A program made the translations under genes and the position numbers. From Bdellovibrio sp. 22V (GTDB taxonomy: Bacteria > Bdellovibrionota > Bdellovibrionia > Bdellovibrionales > Bdellovibrionaceae): a stretch of DNA of 64,000 nucleotides. The stretch is taken from contig NZ_CP125854.1 in NCBI RefSeq assembly GCF_030169785.1, positions 1,302,001 through 1,366,000 on the forward strand. Direction: 5' to 3'. This document shows, piece after piece, positions 50,899-59,602 of this stretch. The stretch's first letter is position 1. Each line of letters begins with the position of its first letter. The notes under the pieces were generated by a model. It saw only the letters and a program-made list of their open reading frames with translations, was not told the origin of the DNA and searched no databases.

Positions 50899-51807
50899 TT
50901 AGATCGTGATTACCTTTTTGTATTCGTTCAAACGGCTTTCAAGATCGCCCAAAGTGACTTTCGCCAATGCTTTGACAGAAAAATCTTGAATCGTATGGCT
51001 CGCCATCATTGAACCCATGATACACGCTTGCTTCAAGTTGTTGATCGTTGGAGCTGTTTTTTGCGCCGCCAAGTAACCGAAGAAACCACCGGCAAAAGTA
51101 TCACCCGCGCCTGTAGGGTCGATCACTGTTGGAATCGGCATTGCTGGCAAGATAAAGTAGCCTTCTTCCTTCGTATACATCGCAAAGCCGTATTCACCGC
51201 GCTTAATAACAACCGCGGAGGGGCCCATCGCCGTAATCATTGGAGCCGCTGAAATCGCGTTGGCGGCACCCGTTAACATTTTTGCTTCACCCTCGTTGAT
51301 CAAAACAAGATTCACCTTTTTAAGAACTTCGATGAGCTTTTCTTTTTTGATAGAGATCCAGAAATTCATTGTATCCATGCCGACAAACTTCGGCGCTTTC
51401 ACTTGCTCAAGAACTTGCAATTGCAATTCCGGTGCGATGTTTGCCAAGAACACAAATGAAGAGTCGCGGAAATGCTCTGGCAATTGCGGATTGAAGTCAG
51501 CAAAAACGTTGAGATCCGTTTGCAAGGTCTTTGCTTCATTCATATCGCCTTCATAAGAGCCCGCCCAATGGAACGTCTTACCTGGAACTTTTGAGAGGCC
51601 GCTCAAATCAACGCCGCGCGAGTTCAGCAATTCATAGTCGTGCTGTTCGTAATCTTCTCCGACAACGCCGACCACACGAACTTTAGAAAACAAAGAGGCC
51701 GCCAAAGAAAAGTAATTCGCGGAACCACCCAAAGCACGGTCCACTTTTCCAGAGGGAGTTTGGATAGAATCGTAAGCAAGACTTCCGACAACGAGAATTT
51801 CAGACAT
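50899..51807 (-). CDS. PfkB-family carbohydrate or nucleoside kinase
   Basis: The 302-residue kinase has the two PfkB signatures: an N-terminal GGSANYFSLAAS and the C-terminal DPTGAGDTFAGGF with the catalytic Asp. The family phosphorylates ribose, fructose, adenosine and similar substrates; the short lid and overall pattern recall adenosine/sugar kinases but do not decide. AAGGAACC precedes the ATG. It follows rlmN by 12 bases on the same strand. Confidence 0.92.
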   Translation of the reverse strand: MSEILVVGSLAYDSIQTPSGKVDRALGGSANYFSLAASLFSKVRVVGVVGEDYEQHDYELLNSRGVDLSGLSKVPGKTFHWAGSYEGDMNEAKTLQTDLNVFADFNPQLPEHFRDSSFVFLANIAPELQLQVLEQVKAPKFVGMDTMNFWISIKKEKLIEVLKKVNLVLINEGEAKMLTGAANAISAAPMITAMGPSAVVIKRGEYGFAMYTKEEGYFILPAMPIPTVIDPTGAGDTFAGGFFGYLAAQKTAPTINNLKQACIMGSMMASHTIQDFSVKALAKVTLGDLESRLNEYKKVITI

Positions 51808-51819
51808 GACCGTGGTTCC

Positions 51820-53034
51820 TTATTGATTGTTATTCGTTTGCGCAGCTTCAGCGGCAAGCATTTCACGCTTGTACTTAGGAAGACCCGCAAGTTTAGAGTT
51901 AGAGATATCCATGGATTCAGGCTTATTTGGCACCTGGCTTGTCAACTGACCGCAAGCCGCGTAGATATCGCGACCCATAGAGCGGCGAAGAAGAACGTGA
52001 GCCCCCAAGCGCATCAATTCAGAATGGAAAGCTTCAACAGCTTCGTCAGAAGGACGCTCGTAACCAGAACCCGGGTGTTCGTTGAAAGGAATGATGTTGA
52101 TCTTACAAGGAACATCTTTCACCAACTTCACCAACTGGCGCGCATGTTCGATTTGATCTGTTACGCCTTTCAACAAAACGTATTCGAAAGTGATTTTATC
52201 TTTTGTGATACGGTAATGTTCTTTACACGCATTCAAAAGCTCTGTCGTATTCCATTTCTTATTGATTGGCATGACCTGAGTGCGGATTTCATCTGTCGGG
52301 CCATTCAAGCTGACCGCCAAACGCACTTTCGCTTCAGCCACGCGCCACATCTCAGGAACGATACCTGAAGTGGAAACAGTGATCTTCTTGCGGGACAAGT
52401 TGATGCCCCAAGGGGAATGAATCACGTCGATCGTTTTGAATACCGCTTCCGGATTGTCAAGCGGCTCGCCCATTCCCATGAACACGATATTCGTGATTCT
52501 TTGACCGTCACCCAAACGGTCGTGCGCTTGCATGAATTGACCGACGATCTCTTCCGTGCGCAAACGGCGTTTCAATTTTTGTTTTCCTGTGAAACAGAAC
52601 TTACAGCCGATATTGCAACCGACTTCCGAGGAAATACACAACGTCAATCGGTCTTCCGACGGAATCAAAACCGCCTCAACACTTTGACCGTTCCCCATAT
52701 CAAAAAGCATTTTTTGTGTGCCATCGACGGACTTCAAATGAGTTAAAACTTTCGGAAGTTCAAAAGAAAGAATTTGCGGCAACGAAGCGCGGAACTCTTT
52801 TGAAAGATTCGTCATTTGTTCTGGGTCTGTGATTCTTTGTTCATAAACCCATTTGAAAATTTGCTGAGCGCGGAACTGCTCTTTACCCTTCCCTTTGAGG
52901 TATGCTTTCAGATCTTCTAATGTCAGAGAGTAAAAATTGACGGGTTTGTTTTCGAGAGGTTTTGCGACGTTATCGTCCGAGTAATTCACAGGTGCAGACA
53001 TAGCGTTTTCAACGCTGCCGTTGTTTAATTCCAT
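51820..53034 (-). CDS. rlmN: 23S rRNA / tRNA adenine-C2 methyltransferase
   Basis: The 404-residue radical SAM enzyme methylates A2503 of 23S rRNA and A37 of some tRNAs. The cluster motif CNIGCKFCFTGK, the segment NIVFMGMGEPLDN, and the C-terminal RSMGRDIYAACGQL with the methyl-carrying Cys are present. The N-terminus is about 35 residues longer than usual. I start at the ATG at 53034, which follows GAGGAG by 7 bases; an upstream ATG would add 10 residues. The PfkB gene follows in the same operon. Confidence 0.96.
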   Translation of the reverse strand: MELNNGSVENAMSAPVNYSDDNVAKPLENKPVNFYSLTLEDLKAYLKGKGKEQFRAQQIFKWVYEQRITDPEQMTNLSKEFRASLPQILSFELPKVLTHLKSVDGTQKMLFDMGNGQSVEAVLIPSEDRLTLCISSEVGCNIGCKFCFTGKQKLKRRLRTEEIVGQFMQAHDRLGDGQRITNIVFMGMGEPLDNPEAVFKTIDVIHSPWGINLSRKKITVSTSGIVPEMWRVAEAKVRLAVSLNGPTDEIRTQVMPINKKWNTTELLNACKEHYRITKDKITFEYVLLKGVTDQIEHARQLVKLVKDVPCKINIIPFNEHPGSGYERPSDEAVEAFHSELMRLGAHVLLRRSMGRDIYAACGQLTSQVPNKPESMDISNSKLAGLPKYKREMLAAEAAQTNNNQ

Positions 53035-53204
53035 CTTCGGGCTCCTCGGGCTTATTACAGCCATGCTTGTTACAGCTGGGACCTTAAACAGTCCCTTTGG
53101 TTAAAGGATTATGTGAGGCGATTATGTAGCATAACCCCCTCAAACTTCCTAGGAATTTCGTAAACAGGGAAAAACTTCATAAGACGCCCTCATATTAAAC
53201 ACTC

Positions 53205-53266
53205 GACCCTCGCCCGCCATGCCTCCAGCGAATAATTAGTTCTCCTTGTAAAGCGGGGCGAGGGTC
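53205..53266. repeat. Long inverted repeat between rlmN and the MFS gene
   Basis: GACCCTCGCCCGC (53205-53217) pairs with GCGGGGCGAGGGTC (53253-53266) with one bulged G around a 35-base loop. It ends 15 bases before the MFS start codon, so if transcribed with that gene it would form a stable 5' leader hairpin next to the ribosome site. No T-tract follows. Confidence 0.55.
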
Positions 53267-53281
53267 CCTATATTGGGGTCC

Positions 53282-54457
53282 ATGATCTGGCCCTTTATCT
53301 TTCTTTCTTATGCGAGTCTTTTTGTCTTTGGTCTTTCTGACAATATTCGAGGGCCTCTTTTTCCAGAAATTATGAAGCAGTTTGCGATCAGTGACTCAAT
53401 GGGGTCCTTGATGTTTGCCCTGTCTAACATCTCGGGCTTTGTCGCAAGTTATGGCTGCCGTTATCTTTTGCGCCGTTATGATCGCCTTTCCGTTTTGCGG
53501 GGTGGGGCGATCGGTTTGATGATCTCCATGTGGGGCATGGCCGGCTCGACTTACTTTCCGCTCTTTCTGTTCTTCTCGTTCTTCTTTGGTCTGAGCCTTG
53601 GTATTTTGGGATTGGTACCGAACATTCTTGTTCCGATGGGATCCAGCCCGCAAAGAAAACAACAGATGCTTTCCGGCTTGCACACCATGTACGGAATGGC
53701 GAGTTTGCTCGCGCCTCTTTTAGCGGCTTCCATGGAGTATCTCACAGGCAACTGGCGATGGACTTTCGTGGCGGCATCTATCGGGCCCTTAATTCTTCTC
53801 ATTTACACTTTGCACGGCAGCCACAAGTCTTTGCATACCAAGGCGAGCTACTCTGCGGAAACTCACAAGGCGAATAAAAAGAAAAACTTTAAACCGCAAT
53901 TGTTTCTGGCGGTCATGCTGAGCCTGGCGGTCGCGGCCGAGATCATGGTTTCTTCGCGCTTGGCTTTGTACATGCAACGCACTTGGAGTTTCGACATGGA
54001 GGCCTCCAGTCTTTATGTTACTTACTTCTTTATTTGCATGATGCTGGGTCGTTTTCTGTTCGCGATTGTTCACTTCAAAAAATCACCGCAATTCCTGCTT
54101 TCGTCATCCCTGGTGCTGACTGCGGTTTTTATTTTGGCCGGCGTCTTTATCCATCCCCTGTTTTTGGCAGGTTCCGGATTTATGATCGCACCATTTTATC
54201 CGCTTTCTATTTCGTGGATCTCTTCTGAATTCCCGGAGGATTTGGATTCCGCGGTTTCCTATATGATGGCGACGGATTCGATCATGTTGATCCTCATGCA
54301 TTTGGCGGTCGGAAAACTCACAGATCTTTTCAGCATCAAACAAGCGATGCTCTGGGGTTTGGGTTTTGTTGTGTTATCGTTTGCCATGGTCAACAGCTTT
54401 GCCTTTCTTTTCCGCAGGGAAAACGCCGTCAGACTTCAAGAGTCGCCGGCAAAATAA
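53282..54457 (+). CDS. MFS transporter
   Basis: The 391-residue protein has about 12 membrane helices and the layout of the major facilitator superfamily, with early FGLSDNIRGPLFPEIMKQF and LRRYDRLSVLRGGAIGL (loop 2-3 region). The fold recalls sugar/FucP-like or YbjJ-like exporters, but the substrate is unknown. A long hairpin lies immediately upstream. It precedes the radical SAM-helicase-nuclease genes by 94 bases, with a separate promoter likely for those. Confidence 0.88.
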   Translation: MIWPFIFLSYASLFVFGLSDNIRGPLFPEIMKQFAISDSMGSLMFALSNISGFVASYGCRYLLRRYDRLSVLRGGAIGLMISMWGMAGSTYFPLFLFFSFFFGLSLGILGLVPNILVPMGSSPQRKQQMLSGLHTMYGMASLLAPLLAASMEYLTGNWRWTFVAASIGPLILLIYTLHGSHKSLHTKASYSAETHKANKKKNFKPQLFLAVMLSLAVAAEIMVSSRLALYMQRTWSFDMEASSLYVTYFFICMMLGRFLFAIVHFKKSPQFLLSSSLVLTAVFILAGVFIHPLFLAGSGFMIAPFYPLSISWISSEFPEDLDSAVSYMMATDSIMLILMHLAVGKLTDLFSIKQAMLWGLGFVVLSFAMVNSFAFLFRRENAVRLQESPAK

Positions 54458-54515
54458 AAGCGCACTCATATTGTATAAACATGTTTTAGCATCCTGGCCA
54501 AAAGTGAGTTCCTCT

Positions 54516-54545
54516 TTGCGCCCGGAAGCTTCCGTGACATACTAG
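54516..54545 (+). promoter_or_regulatory. Candidate promoter with palindrome in spacer, repair-like operon
   Basis: TTGCGC (54516) and CATACT/TACTAG (54538-54545) could be the -35 and -10 boxes, 16-18 bases apart. The spacer contains the perfect 12-base palindrome CGGAAGCTTCCG (54523-54534), where a repressor would block polymerase. The TTACN3GTAA type of LexA site described for Bdellovibrio is not present here. Confidence 0.35.
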
Positions 54546-54551
54546 CCCCCT

Positions 54552-55628
54552 ATGACTCGAAGGGAATTCCGCAAAGATATCCGGGGTCGTGGAGCCAGTA
54601 GCAACGTCACCAATCGTTACGACTCTCTTAAATACGAAGCTACCGAAGAAGAATTCGACAATTATGCTGACGAGAAAACTCTTCTCAAAACGGAAGTTCT
54701 AAAAGACTCTTCGCGCACCATACTCTCGGAAAATAAAAGTCCTGACATCGGCTTTCGCTTTTCAGTGAACGCCTATCGCGGCTGTGAACACGGCTGCGCG
54801 TATTGCTATGCTCGACCGACTCACGAGTATTTGGGATATTCTCCGGGCCTGGATTTCGAGTCGAAAATTTTCGTCAAAGAAGAAGCCCCAAAACTTTTAC
54901 GCGAAGCCTTGATGAAAAAATCCTGGGAGCCGCAAGTGATCGCCATGAGTGGCGTGACGGATTGTTATCAACCGCTCGAAAGAAAAATGCAGCTGACCCG
55001 CGGATGTTTGGAAGTGCTGTTGGAATTTAAAAATCCGGTTTCTATGATTACCAAAAACGGATTGATCTTGCGCGATCTTGATATTTTCAAAGAGATGGCC
55101 AAGTACAACGGCATTCTTATTTTTATTTCCGTGACATCCCTTGACGCTGAACTGGCTCGCACTTTAGAGCCGCGCACGTCGCCGCCGCAAACGCGTTTGC
55201 ACGTCATTAAAACATTGGCCGACGCCGGAATTCCTGTTGGTGTGAACGTCGCGCCTTGCATTCCTGGTCTGACGGATCACGAAATGCCCATGATTCTTAA
55301 AGCTGCCAGTGAGGCTGGCGCGCAATACGCGGGATACGTGCCTTTGCGCTTGCCCTCTTCGGTGATGCCTATTTTCGAAGAGTGGTTGGAGGTTCACAGA
55401 CCTCTGAACAAGCAAAAAGTTTTGAACTCGGTGCGTGATATTCGGGGCGGCAAACTCAATGATCCTAACTTTGGCTCGAGAATGCGGGGCGAAGGTCCCC
55501 GAGCGGACCATATGGCGCAAATGTTCGCTCTTTATGCTCGCAAATATAATTTAAATATGAAAAAGTTCTCTCTCTCGGCGGAGCATTTCCAAAGACCGGG
55601 GGACCAACTGAAATTTGCCATAGACTGA
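54552..55628 (+). CDS. PA0069-family radical SAM protein, SplB-like
   Basis: The 358-residue protein has the radical SAM cluster cysteines at 78, 82 and 85 (CEHGCAYCYA) and the pattern of the PA0069/SplB-related family: GFRFSVNAYRGC, VTDCYQPLERKMQLTRGCLE, TKNGLILRDLDI, LRLPSSVMPIFEEWL. SplB itself reverts the spore photoproduct in DNA, while the PA0069 branch is uncharacterised. It begins a tight operon with a nuclease-helicase and a UvrC-like nuclease: only 1 base separates it from the helicase gene. A DNA-repair role is therefore a reasonable inference. Confidence 0.93.
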   Translation: MTRREFRKDIRGRGASSNVTNRYDSLKYEATEEEFDNYADEKTLLKTEVLKDSSRTILSENKSPDIGFRFSVNAYRGCEHGCAYCYARPTHEYLGYSPGLDFESKIFVKEEAPKLLREALMKKSWEPQVIAMSGVTDCYQPLERKMQLTRGCLEVLLEFKNPVSMITKNGLILRDLDIFKEMAKYNGILIFISVTSLDAELARTLEPRTSPPQTRLHVIKTLADAGIPVGVNVAPCIPGLTDHEMPMILKAASEAGAQYAGYVPLRLPSSVMPIFEEWLEVHRPLNKQKVLNSVRDIRGGKLNDPNFGSRMRGEGPRADHMAQMFALYARKYNLNMKKFSLSAEHFQRPGDQLKFAID

Positions 55629-55629
55629 C

Positions 55630-58002
55630 ATGCGGAAAATATATCTGAACGTAAAACAGTTTGCTCTTCCTGCGCCACGTATCGGCAGCATCGAAACTCA
55701 TTCGGGTTACGGGGCGACGCCGACAAGCGGGCAAGAGATTCATCAAATTGTTCAGCGTCGTCGTTCCCGCGAGATGACCGGTTATGAAGCTGAAAAGCGT
55801 ATGGACTTTGTCTTCAATGAAGGTCCCTATGAATTTGTCGTCAATGGCCGGGCTGACGGTTTTGTCGAAGAGCCTGCTTTCGTCGAGGAAATCAAATCCA
55901 CATTCGACATCGAAGAACTTTACTACAAACTGGCTGTCGAACCGAATCATCCCTATGTGTGGCAGCTGCGCACCTACGGATACTTTCACTATAAAAAAAC
56001 CGGTGTTGTTCCCCGGCTCAGTCTGCATCTTGTTTCCGTGCGCAACTTTAAATCCAAAGACCTCGAAATTCTTTTGGACGTAGACGGTTACGAAGAGTGG
56101 CTCAAGATTCGTTTGGCTGAACTCGTTGTCGAAACAAAAGCAAAGGAAAAGCTTTTCAAAAAACGCCAATCCATTGCGGAAGATATGACTTTTCCTTTTG
56201 CGTCTCCTCGTAAGAGCCAAAAAGAACTGGTCGACACCGTGACTGAAAATTTCATGCAGCAAAATCCGCTGATGATCCAAGCGCCGACAGGCCTGGGTAA
56301 AACCGCAGGCATTTTGTATCCTTCTTTGAAAGAGTCGCTGGCACGAGGACAAAAAGTTGTCTATGTAACGCCGAAAAACTCGCAACATCAGGTTGCCGAA
56401 GAAGCCGTTGAAAAAATTCAAGAGCAAGGCTGTAAAGTGCGGTCATTGACGATCACGGCGAAAAGTAAAATGTGCTTGAAGGCGGAGCCTTTGTGCAATC
56501 CCAAGTACTGCCAATACGCCAAAGATTATTACAAAAAAGTCGCTGAGCACGATCTGATTAACAAGCTCACAAAACTGCGCAGCCTGACCAATAAAAAACT
56601 GATCGCTCTTGGTGAAGAGTACGAAGTCTGTCCTTTTGAATTGTCCGTCGAGGCCATCGAAAGAGCCGACGTCGTGATTGGCGACTACAACTATGTTTTT
56701 GCCCCGCGCGGTCTTTTAGGCCGACTGTCTGAGCCGCTTTTAGAGCAAAGTGAAAAGGCCAATCTGGTGATTGATGAAGCTCACAATCTGCCTTCGCGCG
56801 CGCAGGATTATTTTTCTCCGTCATTGTCGGTGCAGCAACTTTTCAACATCGAACGGGATTTTTACAAATTGCCTGCGACATTTTCGATTCGCGCCCAGGC
56901 TTTGACAACGCAAGCAAAGCGTTTGATTCAGTCGTACGGCTTGGAAGGCCCTTCTCGCAAGGTAACTATTGATCTGGAGCCTTTCGTGGAGCTTGAAAAA
57001 GATTTCCGCGAAATGACGATGGAATATCTGGAAGCCGATGTCGAAATTCAAACTCAAGATCCGATCTTGCGTCTTTCCAATCTCTGGACGGAGTTTGTCA
57101 GCGCCTTGACCTTGTCCGGTGAAGAGTTCTTCCAGACTTATCAGCGCAACAATTATGCTGAAATGCTTAAGGTCACTTGTTGTGATGCCTCCGAACATTT
57201 AAAACTCGCTTATAAAGAATTTAAAAACGTTGTGGCGTTTTCCGCAACGCTGAAGCCGTTCGTGTATTATCAGGAACTATTGGGGTTCTCGAAAATAGAA
57301 ACCAAACAGCTGGAGTTTCCATCTCCGTTTGCAAAAGAGAATCGCAAGCTTCTTATCATCCCGCAGATTTCCACAAAGTTTTCCGATCGCACCATGAATG
57401 CAAAGAAGATTGCGGAAACTATTGAGCGTATCACTCAAGTGAAAAAGGGCAATTACATCGCTCTTTTCCCCAGCTTTGAATTTATGCGTATGGTGGAAAA
57501 TCATTTAAAACTTCCTGACTTTCAGATCCTGACGCAAGAACGGGAAATGAAACAAACGCAGACGCAACAGTATTTGGAAGAATTAAAAGCCGGACTGAAA
57601 GCCACCGTGCTACTAGGAGTTCAAGGCGGTGTTTTTTCAGAAGGAGTCGATTTTCCCGGTGACATGCTTATCGGCGCTTTCGTTGTTGGCCCGGCTCTGC
57701 CGAACTTTGATTTCGAACGCGAGCAGATTCGCGCCTATTACGAAAGCCGCTATGGCAAGGAACACGCTTTCAATTATGCCTACGTTTATCCCGCGATGGC
57801 TAAGGCGATTCAATCCGCGGGCCGCGTGATCCGCTCCGAAACAGACCGCGGCGTGATCGTGATGCTGGATTCGCGTTTCCTGCAAGCAAGCTATTCTGAA
57901 ACAATGCCGGAAGGATGGTTTGAAGAGTCTCCGCAAGAACTGGTGTCGCGCCAAATTCTGCAAGACGTGAAAAATTTTTGGGGGATGACACATGAGTCTT
58001 AA
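55630..58002 (+). CDS. DinG/XPD-like Fe-S helicase with N-terminal PD-(D/E)XK nuclease domain
   Basis: The 790-residue protein joins an N-terminal RecB/Cas4-like nuclease (Asp76 in GRADGF, then Glu87-Ile-Lys89) to a superfamily 2 helicase. Walker A is APTGLGKT (Lys224), the DEAH box VIDEAHN is at 382-385, and four cysteines at 282, 289, 294 and 334 lie between them as in the Fe-S domain of XPD and DinG. Late motifs include QGGVFSEGVDFPGD and QSAGRVIRSETDRG. It should unwind DNA 5' to 3' and cut it. It starts 1 base after the radical SAM gene and overlaps the next gene by 11 bases. Confidence 0.94.
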   Translation: MRKIYLNVKQFALPAPRIGSIETHSGYGATPTSGQEIHQIVQRRRSREMTGYEAEKRMDFVFNEGPYEFVVNGRADGFVEEPAFVEEIKSTFDIEELYYKLAVEPNHPYVWQLRTYGYFHYKKTGVVPRLSLHLVSVRNFKSKDLEILLDVDGYEEWLKIRLAELVVETKAKEKLFKKRQSIAEDMTFPFASPRKSQKELVDTVTENFMQQNPLMIQAPTGLGKTAGILYPSLKESLARGQKVVYVTPKNSQHQVAEEAVEKIQEQGCKVRSLTITAKSKMCLKAEPLCNPKYCQYAKDYYKKVAEHDLINKLTKLRSLTNKKLIALGEEYEVCPFELSVEAIERADVVIGDYNYVFAPRGLLGRLSEPLLEQSEKANLVIDEAHNLPSRAQDYFSPSLSVQQLFNIERDFYKLPATFSIRAQALTTQAKRLIQSYGLEGPSRKVTIDLEPFVELEKDFREMTMEYLEADVEIQTQDPILRLSNLWTEFVSALTLSGEEFFQTYQRNNYAEMLKVTCCDASEHLKLAYKEFKNVVAFSATLKPFVYYQELLGFSKIETKQLEFPSPFAKENRKLLIIPQISTKFSDRTMNAKKIAETIERITQVKKGNYIALFPSFEFMRMVENHLKLPDFQILTQEREMKQTQTQQYLEELKAGLKATVLLGVQGGVFSEGVDFPGDMLIGAFVVGPALPNFDFEREQIRAYYESRYGKEHAFNYAYVYPAMAKAIQSAGRVIRSETDRGVIVMLDSRFLQASYSETMPEGWFEESPQELVSRQILQDVKNFWGMTHES

Positions 58003-59602
58003 GAATCTCCCCGTTTTATTTTTGGATTTACAGACAACCGGAGCTAAACCCGATACGGCAAATATTTTGGAAATGGCGTGGGGTTCTAAAACCAAAAAGC
58101 TGAGCTATTTGGTACAACAACCTGAAGGCGAATCCATTCCGCGCCGTATTCAATACATTACCGGTATTTTTGAAGAAGACATGGACGAGGCACAACGTCT
58201 GTCTGACGTGCTGAAAGTTCTCAAAGACTTCATTGCCGAGCATGTGGGGCTCCATCCCGTTGCCGTGATTCACTTCGCACAATTTGAAAAGCCTTTCTTG
58301 TTGGATGCTTATGAAAAGATCCAAGAGGAAATGCCGTTTTCAATTCTCTGCACGCATGAAATCGCGAAACGACTTTTTCCTAATCTTCCCACTCGCGGCA
58401 TCAAAGGTTTGGCAGGATATTTTGGTTTTCCTTCAGGGGAACTTAAGCGCGGCGACAATCATGTCCAAGCCACAGAAGTGATTTGGAACGGTCTTGCGGA
58501 AGCCCTCGAGACCAAAGGCATTACTTCCCTTGAGACTTTGCAACAATGGCTGCAGGAAACCCCTAAGGCCGCGCGTGTAAAGTATGAATATCCGCTGCCG
58601 AAAGAAAAACGCCTGAGCCTGCCTAAGCAGCCGGGCATCTATCGTATGATCAGTCGCTGGGGCGAAGTTTTGTACGTCGGGAAAGCGACCTCTTTGCATG
58701 ATCGCGTGAATAGTTACTTCCGCGGGCAAAAGAATCGCGATACGCGCAAGCTTGAAATGCTGACTCAAGTGTGGGACTTGCATGTAACTCCGGTCAGCAG
58801 TCCCCTCGAAGCCGCCCTTCTGGAAACGGACGAGATCAAACGGCTTGATCCGCCTTACAATGTCAGCTTGAAGGTCGGCGCCCGTAGCATGGCCTTCTTC
58901 AATCGCGATTTCACCTCTGTCAGTCACGAGCACGACGAAGAGCATTGCATCGGACCTTTTTCCAATTCGATGGTTTTAGATTCGATGCTGAAACTCAATC
59001 ATTCTCTCACTTGTGAAGAGTTTGACGAAAATATGTTCTATGAACCTATCGACGCCGAACTTTTAAAAGACGGATTTGAATTATTCTGCCAGCGTCATGA
59101 AGTCGATAAACTTTCTTTCACGTCCATGCGCTCTATTCTCGCCTTGGGTCTTTCCTGGGTCCGCGGGCTCAACGAAGAAGATGACGTGGAAGAAGATATA
59201 GAAACTGAAGAAAGTGAAGTGACGGCCACAGAAGCGTCGAGTCCTTCCGAAGGCGATGAGGATGTCGAGAGTGAAGAAGAACTCGAAGTCGAACTGACGG
59301 CGGAAGATATTGCCGACAAGTTCGAGCGTCACTTTATTCGTGCGGCTCGCGCGTATTTGCGAACAAAAAAGCTCACACGTCTGTTGAATGTCGATATTCA
59401 GTTTGAACTTAAATCCCCGGTGATCCTTAAAATCCGCCAAGGAAATATTGTTCACGAAGACAGTCCTATAACGGCTAAATCTTGGAAAAATCTGTCGATA
59501 GAAACTTACGATCGCATGACCGTCCTTTACACGGAGCTGGAAAAACTTCGTGCCCAAGACTGCAATTTAAAAATTCACAAAATCTATTTGAACTTGGAAT
59601 AG
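57992..59602 (+). CDS. DnaQ-like domain fused to GIY-YIG (UvrC/Cho-like) nuclease
   Basis: The 536-residue protein has an N-terminal DEDDh exonuclease fold (about 5-175) and a GIY-YIG nuclease (about 210-295) with GIY at 215-217, YVG at 228-230, Arg238 and the catalytic Glu278 in ALLETDEIKRLDPPYN. A C-terminal region with a very acidic stretch (about 390-440) has no recognised domain. In the exonuclease part Asp12 and His157 are kept, but the other acids are changed (Gln14, Glu99, Glu162), so activity may be lost. GIY-YIG of this type cuts damaged DNA like UvrC or Cho. It overlaps the helicase gene by 11 bases. Confidence 0.93.
   Translation: MSLKNLPVLFLDLQTTGAKPDTANILEMAWGSKTKKLSYLVQQPEGESIPRRIQYITGIFEEDMDEAQRLSDVLKVLKDFIAEHVGLHPVAVIHFAQFEKPFLLDAYEKIQEEMPFSILCTHEIAKRLFPNLPTRGIKGLAGYFGFPSGELKRGDNHVQATEVIWNGLAEALETKGITSLETLQQWLQETPKAARVKYEYPLPKEKRLSLPKQPGIYRMISRWGEVLYVGKATSLHDRVNSYFRGQKNRDTRKLEMLTQVWDLHVTPVSSPLEAALLETDEIKRLDPPYNVSLKVGARSMAFFNRDFTSVSHEHDEEHCIGPFSNSMVLDSMLKLNHSLTCEEFDENMFYEPIDAELLKDGFELFCQRHEVDKLSFTSMRSILALGLSWVRGLNEEDDVEEDIETEESEVTATEASSPSEGDEDVESEEELEVELTAEDIADKFERHFIRAARAYLRTKKLTRLLNVDIQFELKSPVILKIRQGNIVHEDSPITAKSWKNLSIETYDRMTVLYTELEKLRAQDCNLKIHKIYLNLE

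Noticed and set aside
54458-54551. LexA site upstream of the repair-like operon
   Set aside because: No TTACN3GTAA sequence occurs in this interval or in the AlkB-like upstream region.
55465-56427. 320-codon minus-strand open frame across the radical SAM/helicase junction
   Set aside because: It is antisense to two genes with clear catalytic motifs, its translation is low-complexity Arg/Phe-rich without family features, and no ribosome site was seen.
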